Shown here: positions 44,726 to 54,666 of the stretch, one piece after another | Numbering within the stretch: the first letter of the stretch is position 1 | Layout: every line of letters starts with the position of its first letter | Source: Caulobacter mirabilis | Lineage (GTDB): Bacteria; Pseudomonadota; Alphaproteobacteria; Caulobacterales; Caulobacteraceae | Direction of reading: 5' to 3' | Assembly (NCBI RefSeq): GCF_002749615.1 | Contig: NZ_CP024201.1 | Span: 4,197,001 to 4,261,000 of the forward strand | Length of the DNA stretch: 64,000 bases | Program-made: the position numbers and the translations under genes | Notes under the pieces: model-generated | Database searches by the model: none | Told to the model about the DNA's origin: nothing | What the model saw: the letters and a program-made list of their open reading frames with translations, nothing else

Positions 44726-46036
44726 ATGTCCTTAATCGCGATCGTCGTCGTCCTTCTCCTCGTTGTCCTCAACGGGGTCTTCGCCATGTCCGAACTGGCC
44801 GTGGTGTCCTCCCGCAAGGGCCGTCTGCAGGCCTTGGCGGATGGCGGAGACAAGGCGGCCCGCGTCGTCCTGGACCTGGCCGAGCACCCGACCCGCTTCC
44901 TGTCCGCCGTCCAGATCGGCATCACCCTCATCGGCATCCTGGCCGGCGCCTACGGCCAGGCGACGATCGCCAGCGCGCTGGATCACTGGCTCGAGACGGC
45001 CATCCCGCCCCTGGCGCCCTGGTCGGAAGCCATCGCCACCGGCATCGTGGTCGTGCTGATCACATATATCTCGCTGGTCATCGGCGAGCTGGTGCCCAAG
45101 CGCCTGGCCCTGCTTCACCCTGAACCCATCGCTCGCCTGATCGCGCCGCCGCTGTCCCTGCTGGCCAAGGTGCTGAAGCCCTTCGTGATGCTGCTGACCG
45201 CCTCGACCGGCCTGGTCCTGCGGATCATGGGCGTGAAGGAAGGAAACGGCAGCAGCATCACCTCCGACGAGGTGGAGCTGATGCTGGCCGAAGGCGCCGA
45301 CGCCGGCCTGATCGAGCCGGAAGAGCGCACCATGATCCAGGAGGTCATGCGCCTGGGCGACCGGCCGGTGCGCGTGGCCATGACCCCCCGCCGCGACATC
45401 TTCTGGGTCTCGCTGACCGACCCCGCCGAACAGGTCCTGGCCGAGATTCGCGAATGCCCCTACTCGCGCATCGTCGTCGCCCTCGGCTCCGACCTGGACG
45501 GCGACCTGGCCGTGGTCATGAAGAAGGACCTGCTGGACGCCGCCCTGTCCGGTCAGCCGCTGGACCTGAAGAGCCACCTGGTCACGCCGATCGCCATTCC
45601 GGATTCGATGTCGCTGCTGCGCGCCATGGCGATGTTCAAACAGACGCCGATGCACATCGCCTTCGTGGTCGACGAGTTCGGCTCGCTGGAAGGCGTGGTC
45701 ACCGCGATCGACCTGCTGGAGATGATCGCCGGCGACTTCAACGAGGCCCACGACGACGACGACCACCGCATCCTGCGTCGCGAGGACGGCAGCTGGCTGG
45801 TCGATGGCCGGGTCGATATCCAGGACCTGCGCGACGCGCTGGGCCGCGACTTCGACCTCAACAGCGACTACCACACGGCCGCCGGCCTGATCCTGGACAA
45901 GGCCGGGCGCATTCCGTCCGAAGGCGAGATCTTCCTGATCGACGGCTACGACGCCGAGGTGATCGACATGGACGGCACGCGCATCGACAAGCTGCTGTTC
46001 AAGGCCCGGCCCGACGCGGGCTCGATCAGCGGATAG
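44726..46036 (+). CDS. CNNM/CorC-family (hemolysin-like) membrane protein
   Basis: This 436-residue protein begins with a DUF21 transmembrane domain (residues 1 to about 190, with VLNGVFAMSELAVVSSRKGR). A CBS-domain pair follows at about 205-330 (MTPRRDIFWVS, DSMSLLRAMAMFKQTPMHIA). The C-terminal CorC_HlyC domain at about 350-430 contains DGSWLVDGRVDIQDL. Proteins of this layout mediate Mg2+ or Na+ efflux or magnesium homeostasis; the hemolysin label is historical. It has its own upstream region and is convergent with the glycosyltransferase gene. A link to phosphate starvation is only suggested by location. Confidence 0.9.
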   Translation: MSLIAIVVVLLLVVLNGVFAMSELAVVSSRKGRLQALADGGDKAARVVLDLAEHPTRFLSAVQIGITLIGILAGAYGQATIASALDHWLETAIPPLAPWSEAIATGIVVVLITYISLVIGELVPKRLALLHPEPIARLIAPPLSLLAKVLKPFVMLLTASTGLVLRIMGVKEGNGSSITSDEVELMLAEGADAGLIEPEERTMIQEVMRLGDRPVRVAMTPRRDIFWVSLTDPAEQVLAEIRECPYSRIVVALGSDLDGDLAVVMKKDLLDAALSGQPLDLKSHLVTPIAIPDSMSLLRAMAMFKQTPMHIAFVVDEFGSLEGVVTAIDLLEMIAGDFNEAHDDDDHRILRREDGSWLVDGRVDIQDLRDALGRDFDLNSDYHTAAGLILDKAGRIPSEGEIFLIDGYDAEVIDMDGTRIDKLLFKARPDAGSISG

Positions 46037-46043
46037 GAACACC

Positions 46044-46077
46044 GGGGACATGGTCCGCGGACGCGGCGCGTGTCCCC
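46044..46077. terminator. Weak bidirectional hairpin between convergent genes
   Basis: GGGGACA (46044-46050) pairs with TGTCCCC (46071-46077) around a 20-base loop that itself contains CCGCGG. It lies in the 48-base gap between two stop codons and lacks a T tract. Confidence 0.45.
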
Positions 46078-46084
46078 CTGCCGC

Positions 46085-47179
46085 CTAGGCCGCCTCGCGC
46101 CGGCGACGAAGCCGCGCCAGACGGCGCAGACGGCGCCAGAAACGCGTCTTCTCAGGCTCCGGATAGGGCTCGAGGTTCTTCACGAACTGCTCGGCGCAGG
46201 CGCGCCAGCTGAAGGTCTCGGCGAAGCGGCGCACCTGCTTGCGGTCGAGGTCGAGGCAAGCGATGCAGGCCTCCCGCAGCCCGTCGGTGCGGCCCGGCGC
46301 CAGCACGCCCGCGCCCGAGCCCGGCACGATGTCGGCCGGTCCCGGGGCGTTGAAGCCGGCCACCGGCGAGCCCGTGGCCATGGCCTCCAGGATCACCAGG
46401 CCGAAGGTGTCGGTCAGCGAAGGGAAGACGAAGACGTCGGCGCTGTTGAAGTGCGCGGCCAGCTCCTCGCCGAACTTGGCGCCGGTGAAGACGACGTCCG
46501 GGTATTTCGCTTCCAGCTCGGCCTTCTGCGGCCCGTCGCCGACCACCACCTTGGTGCCGGGCAGGTCGAGGCAGGCGAAGGCCTCGATGTTCTTCTCCAC
46601 GGCGACCCGCCCGACGTTCAGGAAGATCGGCCTGGGCAGATGGGCGAAGACGTCGGTCTCATCCGGACGACGCGGATGGAACATCTCGGTGTCCACGCCG
46701 CGCGACCAGGCGGAGATGTTGCGGAAGCCGTGACGCTCCAGCTCTTCGCGCATCGTCTCCGTGGCCACCATCATCCTGCCGGACGGTTTGTGGAACCACT
46801 TCATGTAGGCGTAGCCGGCCGCCAGGGGCACAGGCAGGCGGGCCGAGACGTACTCGGGAAAACGTGTGTGGTAGCTGGTCGTGAACGGCAGCTTCCATTC
46901 CATGCAGACGCGCCGCGCCGCCAGGCCGACCGGTCCCTCGGTGGCGATGTGGATCGCCTCGGGCTCGAACGACTTGAACTTCTCCTGCACGGGCTCGTAG
47001 GCGCCGACCGCCAGCTTGATCTCCGAATAGGTCGGCAGCGGCACCGTCGGGAACTGATCGGGGCTGATGATCTCGACCTGATGGCCCATGGCGCGCATCT
47101 CGTCGACGACGCGCGTGAGCGTACGGACAACGCCGTTGACCTGGGGCTCCCAGGCATCGGTGGCCAACAGAATACGCAT
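46085..47179 (-). CDS. GT4 glycosyltransferase, probable glycolipid synthase paired with PlcP
   Basis: The start is ATG 47179, sharing a TGATG with the end of the plcP gene; the longer frame is antisense noise. The 364-residue protein is a GT-B glycosyltransferase with RILLATDAWEPQVNGVVRTL at the N-terminus, YHTRFPEYVSARL, NVGRVAVEKNIEAF and the nucleotide-sugar motif FPSLTDTFGLVILEAMATGS. In Pho-regulated plcP-agt pairs this enzyme glycosylates diacylglycerol to replace phospholipids when phosphate is scarce. Tight coupling to the PlcP-like gene supports that role; the sugar is unknown. The Arg-rich C-terminus (about 340-364) suits peripheral membrane binding. Confidence 0.85.
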   Translation of the reverse strand: MRILLATDAWEPQVNGVVRTLTRVVDEMRAMGHQVEIISPDQFPTVPLPTYSEIKLAVGAYEPVQEKFKSFEPEAIHIATEGPVGLAARRVCMEWKLPFTTSYHTRFPEYVSARLPVPLAAGYAYMKWFHKPSGRMMVATETMREELERHGFRNISAWSRGVDTEMFHPRRPDETDVFAHLPRPIFLNVGRVAVEKNIEAFACLDLPGTKVVVGDGPQKAELEAKYPDVVFTGAKFGEELAAHFNSADVFVFPSLTDTFGLVILEAMATGSPVAGFNAPGPADIVPGSGAGVLAPGRTDGLREACIACLDLDRKQVRRFAETFSWRACAEQFVKNLEPYPEPEKTRFWRRLRRLARLRRRREAA

Positions 47180-47991
47180 CAGGCGGCGGCAGGCTCCGGC
47201 AAGGCGGCGGGAATCGCCTGCGGAATGTTGGACCAGGAACGTCGTCCGGCCCACTCGATAATTTCCAGGCGTCCGTCGTGATGCTCGACCAGGGCGGTGC
47301 AGCTTTCGACCCAGTCGCCGTCGTTGACGTACAGGATGCCGTCCATGTCGCGCATCTCGGCCTTGTGGATATGGCCGCAAATGACTCCATCCACGCCGCG
47401 CCGACGCGCCTCGTCGGTCACGGCCTTTTCGAAGTTCTCTATGAACTGCAGGGCGTTCTTCACCTTGACCTTCAGATAGGCCGAGAAACTCCAGTAGCCG
47501 AGCCCCATGCGGCGGCGCGCGCGGGCCACCAGGGTGTTCAGCATCAGGAGGGTTCTATAGGACCAATCGCCGAGGAAGGCGAGCCAGCGCGCGTGCTGGA
47601 CGATGCCGTCGAACTCGTCGCCGTGCACCACCAGGAACCGGCGGCCGTCGGCGGTCTGGTGGATGCAGTCGCGGGCCACGACCACGCCGCCGAAATGCAC
47701 GCCGCAGAAGTCACGCGCGCGGTCGTCGTGGTTGCCCGGGACATAGGTCACCTGAACGCCCTTGCGGGCGAGGCGCAGGATCTTCTGGACGACGTCGTTG
47801 TGGCTCTGAGGCCAGTGCCAGCCGCCCTTCAGCTTCCAGCCGTCGATGATATCGCCGACCAGATAGAGCTGCTCGCATTCCATGTGTTTGATGAAGTCGA
47901 GCAGCATGTCCGCCTGACATCCGCGCGTGCCCAGATGCACGTCGCTGATGAAAACGGCGCGGCAGCTCAATATCTGGGCGTCGGCGGTCAT
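47179..47991 (-). CDS. plcP: PlcP-type metallophosphoesterase (phospholipase C-like)
   Basis: This 270-residue calcineurin-like phosphoesterase has metal ligands Asp17 and His19 in FISDVHLGTRG, VGDIIDGWKLKGG, GNHDDRAR, VVHGDEFD and ICGHIHKAEM. It is often annotated as UDP-2,3-diacylglucosamine diphosphatase (LpxH-like), but ISDVHLGTRGCQADMLLDF and WHWPQSHNDVVQK match the rhizobial PlcP family, which releases diacylglycerol from phospholipids under phosphate limitation. The downstream glycosyltransferase overlaps it. A Pho-box-like site lies 49-66 bp upstream. A ribosome-binding stretch GGGGGAGCG precedes ATG 47991. Confidence 0.84.
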   Translation of the reverse strand: MTADAQILSCRAVFISDVHLGTRGCQADMLLDFIKHMECEQLYLVGDIIDGWKLKGGWHWPQSHNDVVQKILRLARKGVQVTYVPGNHDDRARDFCGVHFGGVVVARDCIHQTADGRRFLVVHGDEFDGIVQHARWLAFLGDWSYRTLLMLNTLVARARRRMGLGYWSFSAYLKVKVKNALQFIENFEKAVTDEARRRGVDGVICGHIHKAEMRDMDGILYVNDGDWVESCTALVEHHDGRLEIIEWAGRRSWSNIPQAIPAALPEPAAA

Positions 47992-48039
47992 CGTCGCTCC
48001 CCCGGCAGGCGCCGATCAGCCGGGAGCTAGGCTGATTGC

Positions 48040-48057
48040 ATGTCACTCTCATGAAGG
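48040..48057 (-). promoter_or_regulatory. Pho-box-like site upstream of plcP
   Basis: On the minus strand CCTTCAT, a four-base spacer GAGA and GTGACAT form two 7-base units at the 11-bp period, with ten of fourteen positions matching CTGTCAT. A TAGCTC hexamer (48029-48024) begins exactly ten bases after the second unit, as TAGATC does after the porin array. The shared spacing strengthens both calls. Confidence 0.5.
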
Positions 48058-48108
48058 TGCGTCCGCGTCTGTTGCGGCGCAACATCGCAACCCCTAGATC
48101 ACTGCCTG

Positions 48109-48741
48109 ATGTCCGTAGCTCTGTCCGCCTCGCGTGATACCCCCAAGTCCCGCCGCACCCGCGCCCGGATTCTGGACGAAGCCGTCCGCGTGATCGCCCA
48201 TCAGGGCTATGCGGCGACCACCAACGCCGCCGTGGCCGAGGCGGCTGGGATCACCCGCGGGGCGATGCTCTACCATTTCCCGACGCGCGAGAGCCTGCTC
48301 GAGGCGACGATCGGCTACATCCAGGCGCAGCGCGCGGCGCTGTTCCGCAGCGCGACCGAGAGTCTGCCCACCGGCGGCGACGTCACCGAACACGCCATCG
48401 AGAGCTACTGGGAACTGCTGCATCGCGATCCGTTCGTCGCCTTCGCCGAGCTGGAGGCCGCCGCCCGCACCGACCCGATGATCCGCGACCTGCTGGCGCC
48501 GGCCCAGGCCGAGTTCGATCGGGCCCAGATCGGCGATCATTTCCTGAAGATGCTGCACGCCGGCGCCGGCCCTCGCTTCCAGGCCAGCCGCGACCTCGCC
48601 CGCTTCATGCTCGAGGGCATGGCCCGCGCCAACGTCACCTATGACCGCGACGAACGGGTCGAGCGGCTGCTGGCGGTGATCAAGCGCGCGACGCACATGC
48701 TGAACCGGAAGGGCGGCGTCACCGACATCTGGCCGGAATAG
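48109..48741 (+). CDS. TetR/AcrR-family transcriptional regulator
   Basis: This 210-residue protein has a TetR helix-turn-helix at about residues 17-64 (RRTRARILDEAVRVIAHQGY, TNAAVAEAAGITRGAMLYHF) and a helical ligand domain. It starts at ATG 48109, 51 bases from the plcP Pho-box-like site, and is divergent from plcP. It may control plcP or the genes downstream, but no dyad operator stands out. A weak GC-rich gap of 72 bp follows before the DUF6356 gene. Confidence 0.87.
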   Translation: MSVALSASRDTPKSRRTRARILDEAVRVIAHQGYAATTNAAVAEAAGITRGAMLYHFPTRESLLEATIGYIQAQRAALFRSATESLPTGGDVTEHAIESYWELLHRDPFVAFAELEAAARTDPMIRDLLAPAQAEFDRAQIGDHFLKMLHAGAGPRFQASRDLARFMLEGMARANVTYDRDERVERLLAVIKRATHMLNRKGGVTDIWPE

Positions 48742-48813
48742 TCCCGCCCGGGCCGTTGACCCGGCGCCCGGCGCGGGTCATGTGTTGAAGCCTCCCGTGA
48801 TTTCGGAGGCGTC

Positions 48814-49053
48814 ATGAACCCGTTCACCCAGCACCCCAACTCGGTCGGCGAGACCTATGGCGAGCATTTCGGCGTCGCCACCCGATTCGGCGGCAAGTTG
48901 ATCGTCGCGGGCGTATGCTCCGTGCTGCACGGCGTCTTCCCCTGGATGTTCGAGACCACCGGCAGCCGCACGGTGAAGACCCTCTATCACCAGATCAGCG
49001 GCCGCGGCCCGGCCCAGCACGGCGCCGGGGAGTGGGAGGGCGCGGGGGTCTGA
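48814..49053 (+). CDS. DUF6356-family small protein
   Basis: This 79-residue protein starts MNPFTQHPNSVGETYGEHFG and contains one hydrophobic stretch at about residues 26-48 (VAGVCSVLHGVFPWMFETTG). It matches a family of short alphaproteobacterial proteins sometimes labelled capsule biosynthesis without evidence. A GGAGGCGTC ribosome-binding site directly precedes ATG 48814. Probably membrane-associated; function unknown. Confidence 0.75.
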   Translation: MNPFTQHPNSVGETYGEHFGVATRFGGKLIVAGVCSVLHGVFPWMFETTGSRTVKTLYHQISGRGPAQHGAGEWEGAGV

Positions 49054-49114
49054 CCCCGGCCTGACGCTGCGGCAAACGAAAGACTTGGCGAGGTCGCCCG
49101 GTTGGGAGCAAGGT

Positions 49115-49134
49115 CCCCCATTGTTCAATGGGGG
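49115..49134 (+). promoter_or_regulatory. Hairpin covering the ribosome-binding region of the permease gene
   Basis: CCCCCATTGTTCAATGGGGG is a near-perfect 20-base dyad (central TT) that ends six bases before the permease ATG. The GGGGG arm is the only Shine-Dalgarno-like stretch, so folding of the mRNA would hide it. It could instead be a DNA operator. Reading alone does not decide. Confidence 0.6.
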
Positions 49135-49140
49135 CCATAG

Positions 49141-50550
49141 ATGAGTTTCCTCACCCGCCGCACCGCCATCGACGGCGACGTCGGCCACACCGCCGGCTCC
49201 GGCCTGCGCGCGACCCTGGGCTGGCCGCACCTGGTCGCCCTGGGCGTCGGCGCCATCGTCGGCACCGGCATCTACACCCTGACCGGCGAAGCCGCGGGCC
49301 TGGCGGGCCCAGGCGCGATGCTGGCCTTCCTGATCGCCGGCGCCGTCTGCGCCGCCGCCGCCCTCTGCTACGCCGAGATGGCCACCCTGATGCCCCGCGC
49401 GGGTAGCGCCTACACCTACAGCTACGCCGTCATGGGCGAGACCACCGCCTGGGTGGTCGGCTGGAGCCTGATCCTCGAGTACACGGTCGTCTGCGCCGCC
49501 GTGGCGGTCGGCTGGGCCGGCTACGCTTCCGGCCTGATCCTGCAGTACTGGCCCGACGCGCCCAAGGCGCTGATGGCCGGGCCGCACGCCGGCGGGATCA
49601 TCAACCTGCCCGCGGTGTTCATCGCCATGATCGTCGCCGGCCTGCTGGCCCTGGGCACGCGCGAGAGCGCGCGGGTCAACTTCGTGCTGGTCATCGTCAA
49701 GCTGATCGCCCTGGCCGGCTTCATCGCCCTGGCCCTGCCCGCCTTCAACGGCGCTCATTTCACGCCCTTCATGCCGCACGGTTTCTGGCCGCATGAGGTC
49801 GACGGCGTGAAGATGGGGGTGATGGCCGCCGCGGCGATCATCTTCTTCGCCTTCTACGGCTTCGACGCCATCTCCACCGCCTCGGAGGAGACCAAGAATC
49901 CGGCTCGCGACCTGACCATCGGCATCGTCGGCTCGATGGTGCTGTGCACGCTGATCTACATGGGCGTCGCCGCCGCCGCGATCGGCGCCATGCTGCCCGC
50001 GGACTTCGCCAAGAGCCCCGAGCCCCTGGCCCACATCATCCGCGAACTCGGCCATCCCACCGCCGCGCAGCTGATCGGCCTGGCCGCGGTGATCGCCATG
50101 CCCACGGTGATCATGGTGTTCATGTTCGGCCAGACCCGGGTGTTCTTCGCCATGGCCCGCGACGGCCTGCTGCCCAAGGCGCTGTCCCGCGTGAACGCCA
50201 AGACCGGCACGCCGGTGCTGGTCACCCTGTTCACCGGCCTGATCGCCTCGATCCTCGGCGGCCTGCTGCCGCTGGGAGAAATCGTGTCGCTGGCCAACGC
50301 CGGCACGCTGGCGGCCTTCATCGCCACGGCCCTGTCGATGATGATCCTGCGGCGCAAGGAGCCGGCCCGACCGCGGCGGTTCAAGACCCCGCTGTGGTTC
50401 ATCACCGGCCCGTTCGCGATCCTGGGCTGCCTCTACCTATTCGCGGGCCTGCCCAGCAAAACCTGGCTGTTCTTCCTGATCTGGAACGCCATCGGCCTGC
50501 TGGTCTACCTGGCCTACGGCCGGACCAAGAGCAACCTGGCCAAGTCCTAG
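49141..50550 (+). CDS. APC-family amino-acid permease
   Basis: This 469-residue permease has about twelve membrane helices. GVGAIVGTGIYTLTGEAAGL, LPRAGSAYTYSY-like and FFAFYGFDAISTASEETKNP are signatures of the cationic-amino-acid-transporter/YfnA branch. It imports an amino acid by proton or antiport coupling. Position beside the hut cluster makes histidine or urocanate a reasonable guess, though it is not proven. Its stop shares a CTAG with the convergent hutG stop, so the genes overlap by four bases. A hairpin covers its ribosome-binding region. Confidence 0.9.
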   Translation: MSFLTRRTAIDGDVGHTAGSGLRATLGWPHLVALGVGAIVGTGIYTLTGEAAGLAGPGAMLAFLIAGAVCAAAALCYAEMATLMPRAGSAYTYSYAVMGETTAWVVGWSLILEYTVVCAAVAVGWAGYASGLILQYWPDAPKALMAGPHAGGIINLPAVFIAMIVAGLLALGTRESARVNFVLVIVKLIALAGFIALALPAFNGAHFTPFMPHGFWPHEVDGVKMGVMAAAAIIFFAFYGFDAISTASEETKNPARDLTIGIVGSMVLCTLIYMGVAAAAIGAMLPADFAKSPEPLAHIIRELGHPTAAQLIGLAAVIAMPTVIMVFMFGQTRVFFAMARDGLLPKALSRVNAKTGTPVLVTLFTGLIASILGGLLPLGEIVSLANAGTLAAFIATALSMMILRRKEPARPRRFKTPLWFITGPFAILGCLYLFAGLPSKTWLFFLIWNAIGLLVYLAYGRTKSNLAKS

Positions 50551-51341
50551 TCGTCCAGAAGGTCCCCGAGGGCGTCGAGCGCCGCCTCCATGGCGCTCTC
50601 GAGGACCGGACGCAGGCGCGCGGCGCGGGCCGGATCGATCGTCCGCGTCGCCTCGTCCAGATGGGTGGTCTTGGCCAGCTCCATCTGGATGGCGTGCACG
50701 CCCTGGGCCGGCGCGCCGTAGTTCCGGGTGATGAACCCGCCCTTGAAGCGGCCGTCGAGCACCGCGTTGAAGCCGCTGGCGCGCATCACGCCGAAAGCCG
50801 CCTGGCGGGCTTCCATCCCGCAGGCTGCGCCGTCCACGGTGCCCATGTTCAGGTCCGGCAGCGTCCCCTCGAACAGCTTCGGCACGACCGCGTCGATCGA
50901 ATGGGCGTCCCACAGCAGAGCGAAGCCGTGCCGCGCCACGGCGGCGTCGACTGCGGCGCGCAGGGCGTCGTGATAGGGCCGCCAGTAGCGGTCACGCCGG
51001 ACTTTGACCTCGGCGTCGTCGGGCGTCGCGCCCAGATAGACGGGTTCGCCGTGGAAGGTCTCGAAGGGGACCAGACCAGCGCCCCACTGGCCCGGGTACA
51101 GCGGCTTGTTGTCCGGCGGTCGGTTGACGTCGACCACCAGCCGCGACCACCGCGCCCGCACCGTCGACGCGCCCAGCTCCTCCACGAAGTCGTAGAGGGT
51201 CGGCTGCTCGAAGTCGGTGTCGTCCAGCCGCAGGGCGGCCGGCGTCATCCGCGCAGCGATCTCGTCGGGAACATCGGTTCCCACGTGGGGGAAGCTGACG
51301 ATCAGCGGGCTGTCGCCCCGGGCAGCATAGACGTCGGTCAT
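50547..51341 (-). CDS. hutG: N-formylglutamate deformylase
   Basis: This 264-residue protein has the N-formylglutamate amidohydrolase pattern: SPLIVSFPHVGTDVPDEIAA, VVDVNRPPDNKPLY, WDAHSI and GFITRNYGAP. It performs the last step of the five-step histidine pathway, N-formylglutamate to glutamate plus formate. It lies at the end of the minus-strand hut genes, 131 bp after hutH, with a repeat element between, so it may be transcribed with or apart from them. It converges with the permease, sharing CTAG. Confidence 0.92.
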   Translation of the reverse strand: MTDVYAARGDSPLIVSFPHVGTDVPDEIAARMTPAALRLDDTDFEQPTLYDFVEELGASTVRARWSRLVVDVNRPPDNKPLYPGQWGAGLVPFETFHGEPVYLGATPDDAEVKVRRDRYWRPYHDALRAAVDAAVARHGFALLWDAHSIDAVVPKLFEGTLPDLNMGTVDGAACGMEARQAAFGVMRASGFNAVLDGRFKGGFITRNYGAPAQGVHAIQMELAKTTHLDEATRTIDPARAARLRPVLESAMEAALDALGDLLDD

Positions 51342-51344
51342 TCA

Positions 51345-51430
51345 ATGCGTCCTTCGAGACGCGATCCTGAGGGATCGCTCCTCAGGATGACGATCTCCGT
51401 GAATGCGTCATGGTGAGGAGCGAGCTTCAA
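51345..51430. repeat. Compound palindromic intergenic repeat, copy 3
   Basis: Starting with TGCGTCCTTCGA (51346-51357, inverted relative to the other copies), the element continues with GGGATCGCTCCTCAGGATGAC (51371-51391 region) and GCGTCATGGTGAGGAGCGAG (51405-51424), then CTTCAACC. It shares modules with 33642-33757 in a different order and lies between hutH and hutG. The rest of the gap to 51472 contains a second palindromic tract around CCCCGGACTTGATCCGGGGG. Confidence 0.75.
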
Positions 51431-51472
51431 CCGACCCCGGACTTGATCCGGGGGCTCGAACCACGCAAGGCC

Positions 51473-52983
51473 TCAGTGCTGCAGCATGCCCTCGAAAGCG
51501 CCGTCGAGCACCAGCTTCGTCACCGCGGCGATGTCGGGGGCGAAGTAGCGGTCGCGGTCGTAGCTGGCGGCGGCGGTGCGGATCAGGGCGTGGGCCTTCT
51601 CCAGCGTCGCCGACGAACGCAGCGGACGGCGGAAGTCGACGCCCTGGGCGGCCGACAGCAACTCCACCGCGACGATGGCGGCGCTGTTCTCGGCCATCTG
51701 GGTCAGACGGCGGCCGGCGTAGGTCGCCATGGAGACGTGGTCTTCCTGGTTGGCGCTGGTCGGCAGGCTGTCGGTGCTGGACGGGTGGCTGAGGCCCTTG
51801 TTCTCCGACGCCAGGGCCGCGGCGGTGACCTGAGCGATCATGAAGCCCGAGTTCACCCCCGGCTCGGCGACCAGGAAAGCCGGCAGGCCGCTCATCACCG
51901 GATCGACCAGCAGGGCGATGCGGCGCTCGCTGAGCGCGCCGATCTCGGAGATGGCCAGGGCGATGGTGTCGGCGGCGAAGGCCACCGGCTCGGCGTGGAA
52001 GTTGCCGCCCGACAGCGCTTCTTCCGTTTCCGGGAAGACCAGAGGGTTGTCGGTCACCGCGCCCGCCTCGATCAGCAGGGTCCGAGCCGCGTTCTCCAGC
52101 AGGTCGAGGGCGGCGCCCATGACCTGGGGCTGGCAGCGCAGGCTGTAGGGATCCTGCACCCGGTCGCAGCCGATATGGCTGTCACGGATGCCGCTGCCGG
52201 CGATCAGGGTGCGCAGCATGGCCGCCACGGCGATCTGGCCCGGCTGGCCGCGGGCGGCGTGGATGCGCGGATCGAACGGCGTGTCGCTGCCGGCGGCGGC
52301 GTCGACGCTGAGGCCGCCCGCCACCAGGGCCGCGGCGAACACCCGGCGGGCCAGGACCAGGCCCTTCAGCGCCAGGGCCGTCGAGGCCTGGGTGCCGTTG
52401 ATCAGAGCCAGGCCTTCCTTGGCGCGCAGCTCGATCGGCTCGAGGCCGGCGCGGCGCAGGCCTTCCTCGGCGGAGATGACCTCGCCGCCCGCCCGCATCT
52501 GGCCGACGCCGAGCAGGGCGGCGGACATGTGCGCCAGCGGCGCAAGGTCGCCCGAGGCGCCGACCGATCCCTTTTCCGGAATGACCGGCAGGATATCGGT
52601 CTCGAGGAGGCGGATCAGCATGTCGATCAGCTGCGGCCGCACGCCGGAGAAGCCGCGCGACAGGCCGGCGATCTTGAGCATCAGGATCAGCCGCACGGCG
52701 TCGTCGGGCAGCGGCGCGCCGACGCCGCAGCTGTGCGACAGGATCAGGTTGCGCTGCAGCTCGGCCAGCTGCTCAGGGCGAATGGTTTGCTTGGCCAACA
52801 GGCCGAAGCCGGTGTTGACCCCATAGACCGTACGGCCGTCGGCCAGGATGGCCTCGATGGTGGCGGCGGAGTCGGCGATGGCCTTCTCAGCCGCGGCGGC
52901 GATCTTCACGGACACCGGACCGGCCAGGGCCGCCTCGATGTCCTGCAGGACCAGATTGGGTTCGCCGAGGAGGACGGTGCGCA

Positions 52984-52984
<1 letters not shown>
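51473..52984 (-). CDS. hutH: Histidine ammonia-lyase
   Basis: This 503-residue enzyme removes ammonia from histidine to give urocanate. The start is ATG 52984, overlapping the hutU stop as TGATG; the longer frame is noise. The MIO cofactor forms from Ala143-Ser144-Gly145 in [14 protein letters not shown]. Tyr53 in [11 protein letters not shown] and [14 protein letters not shown] are further family signatures. Length matches the family. It is the committed step of the hut pathway. Confidence 0.96.
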
Positions 52985-54662
<1,678 letters not shown>

Positions 54663-54666
<4 letters not shown>

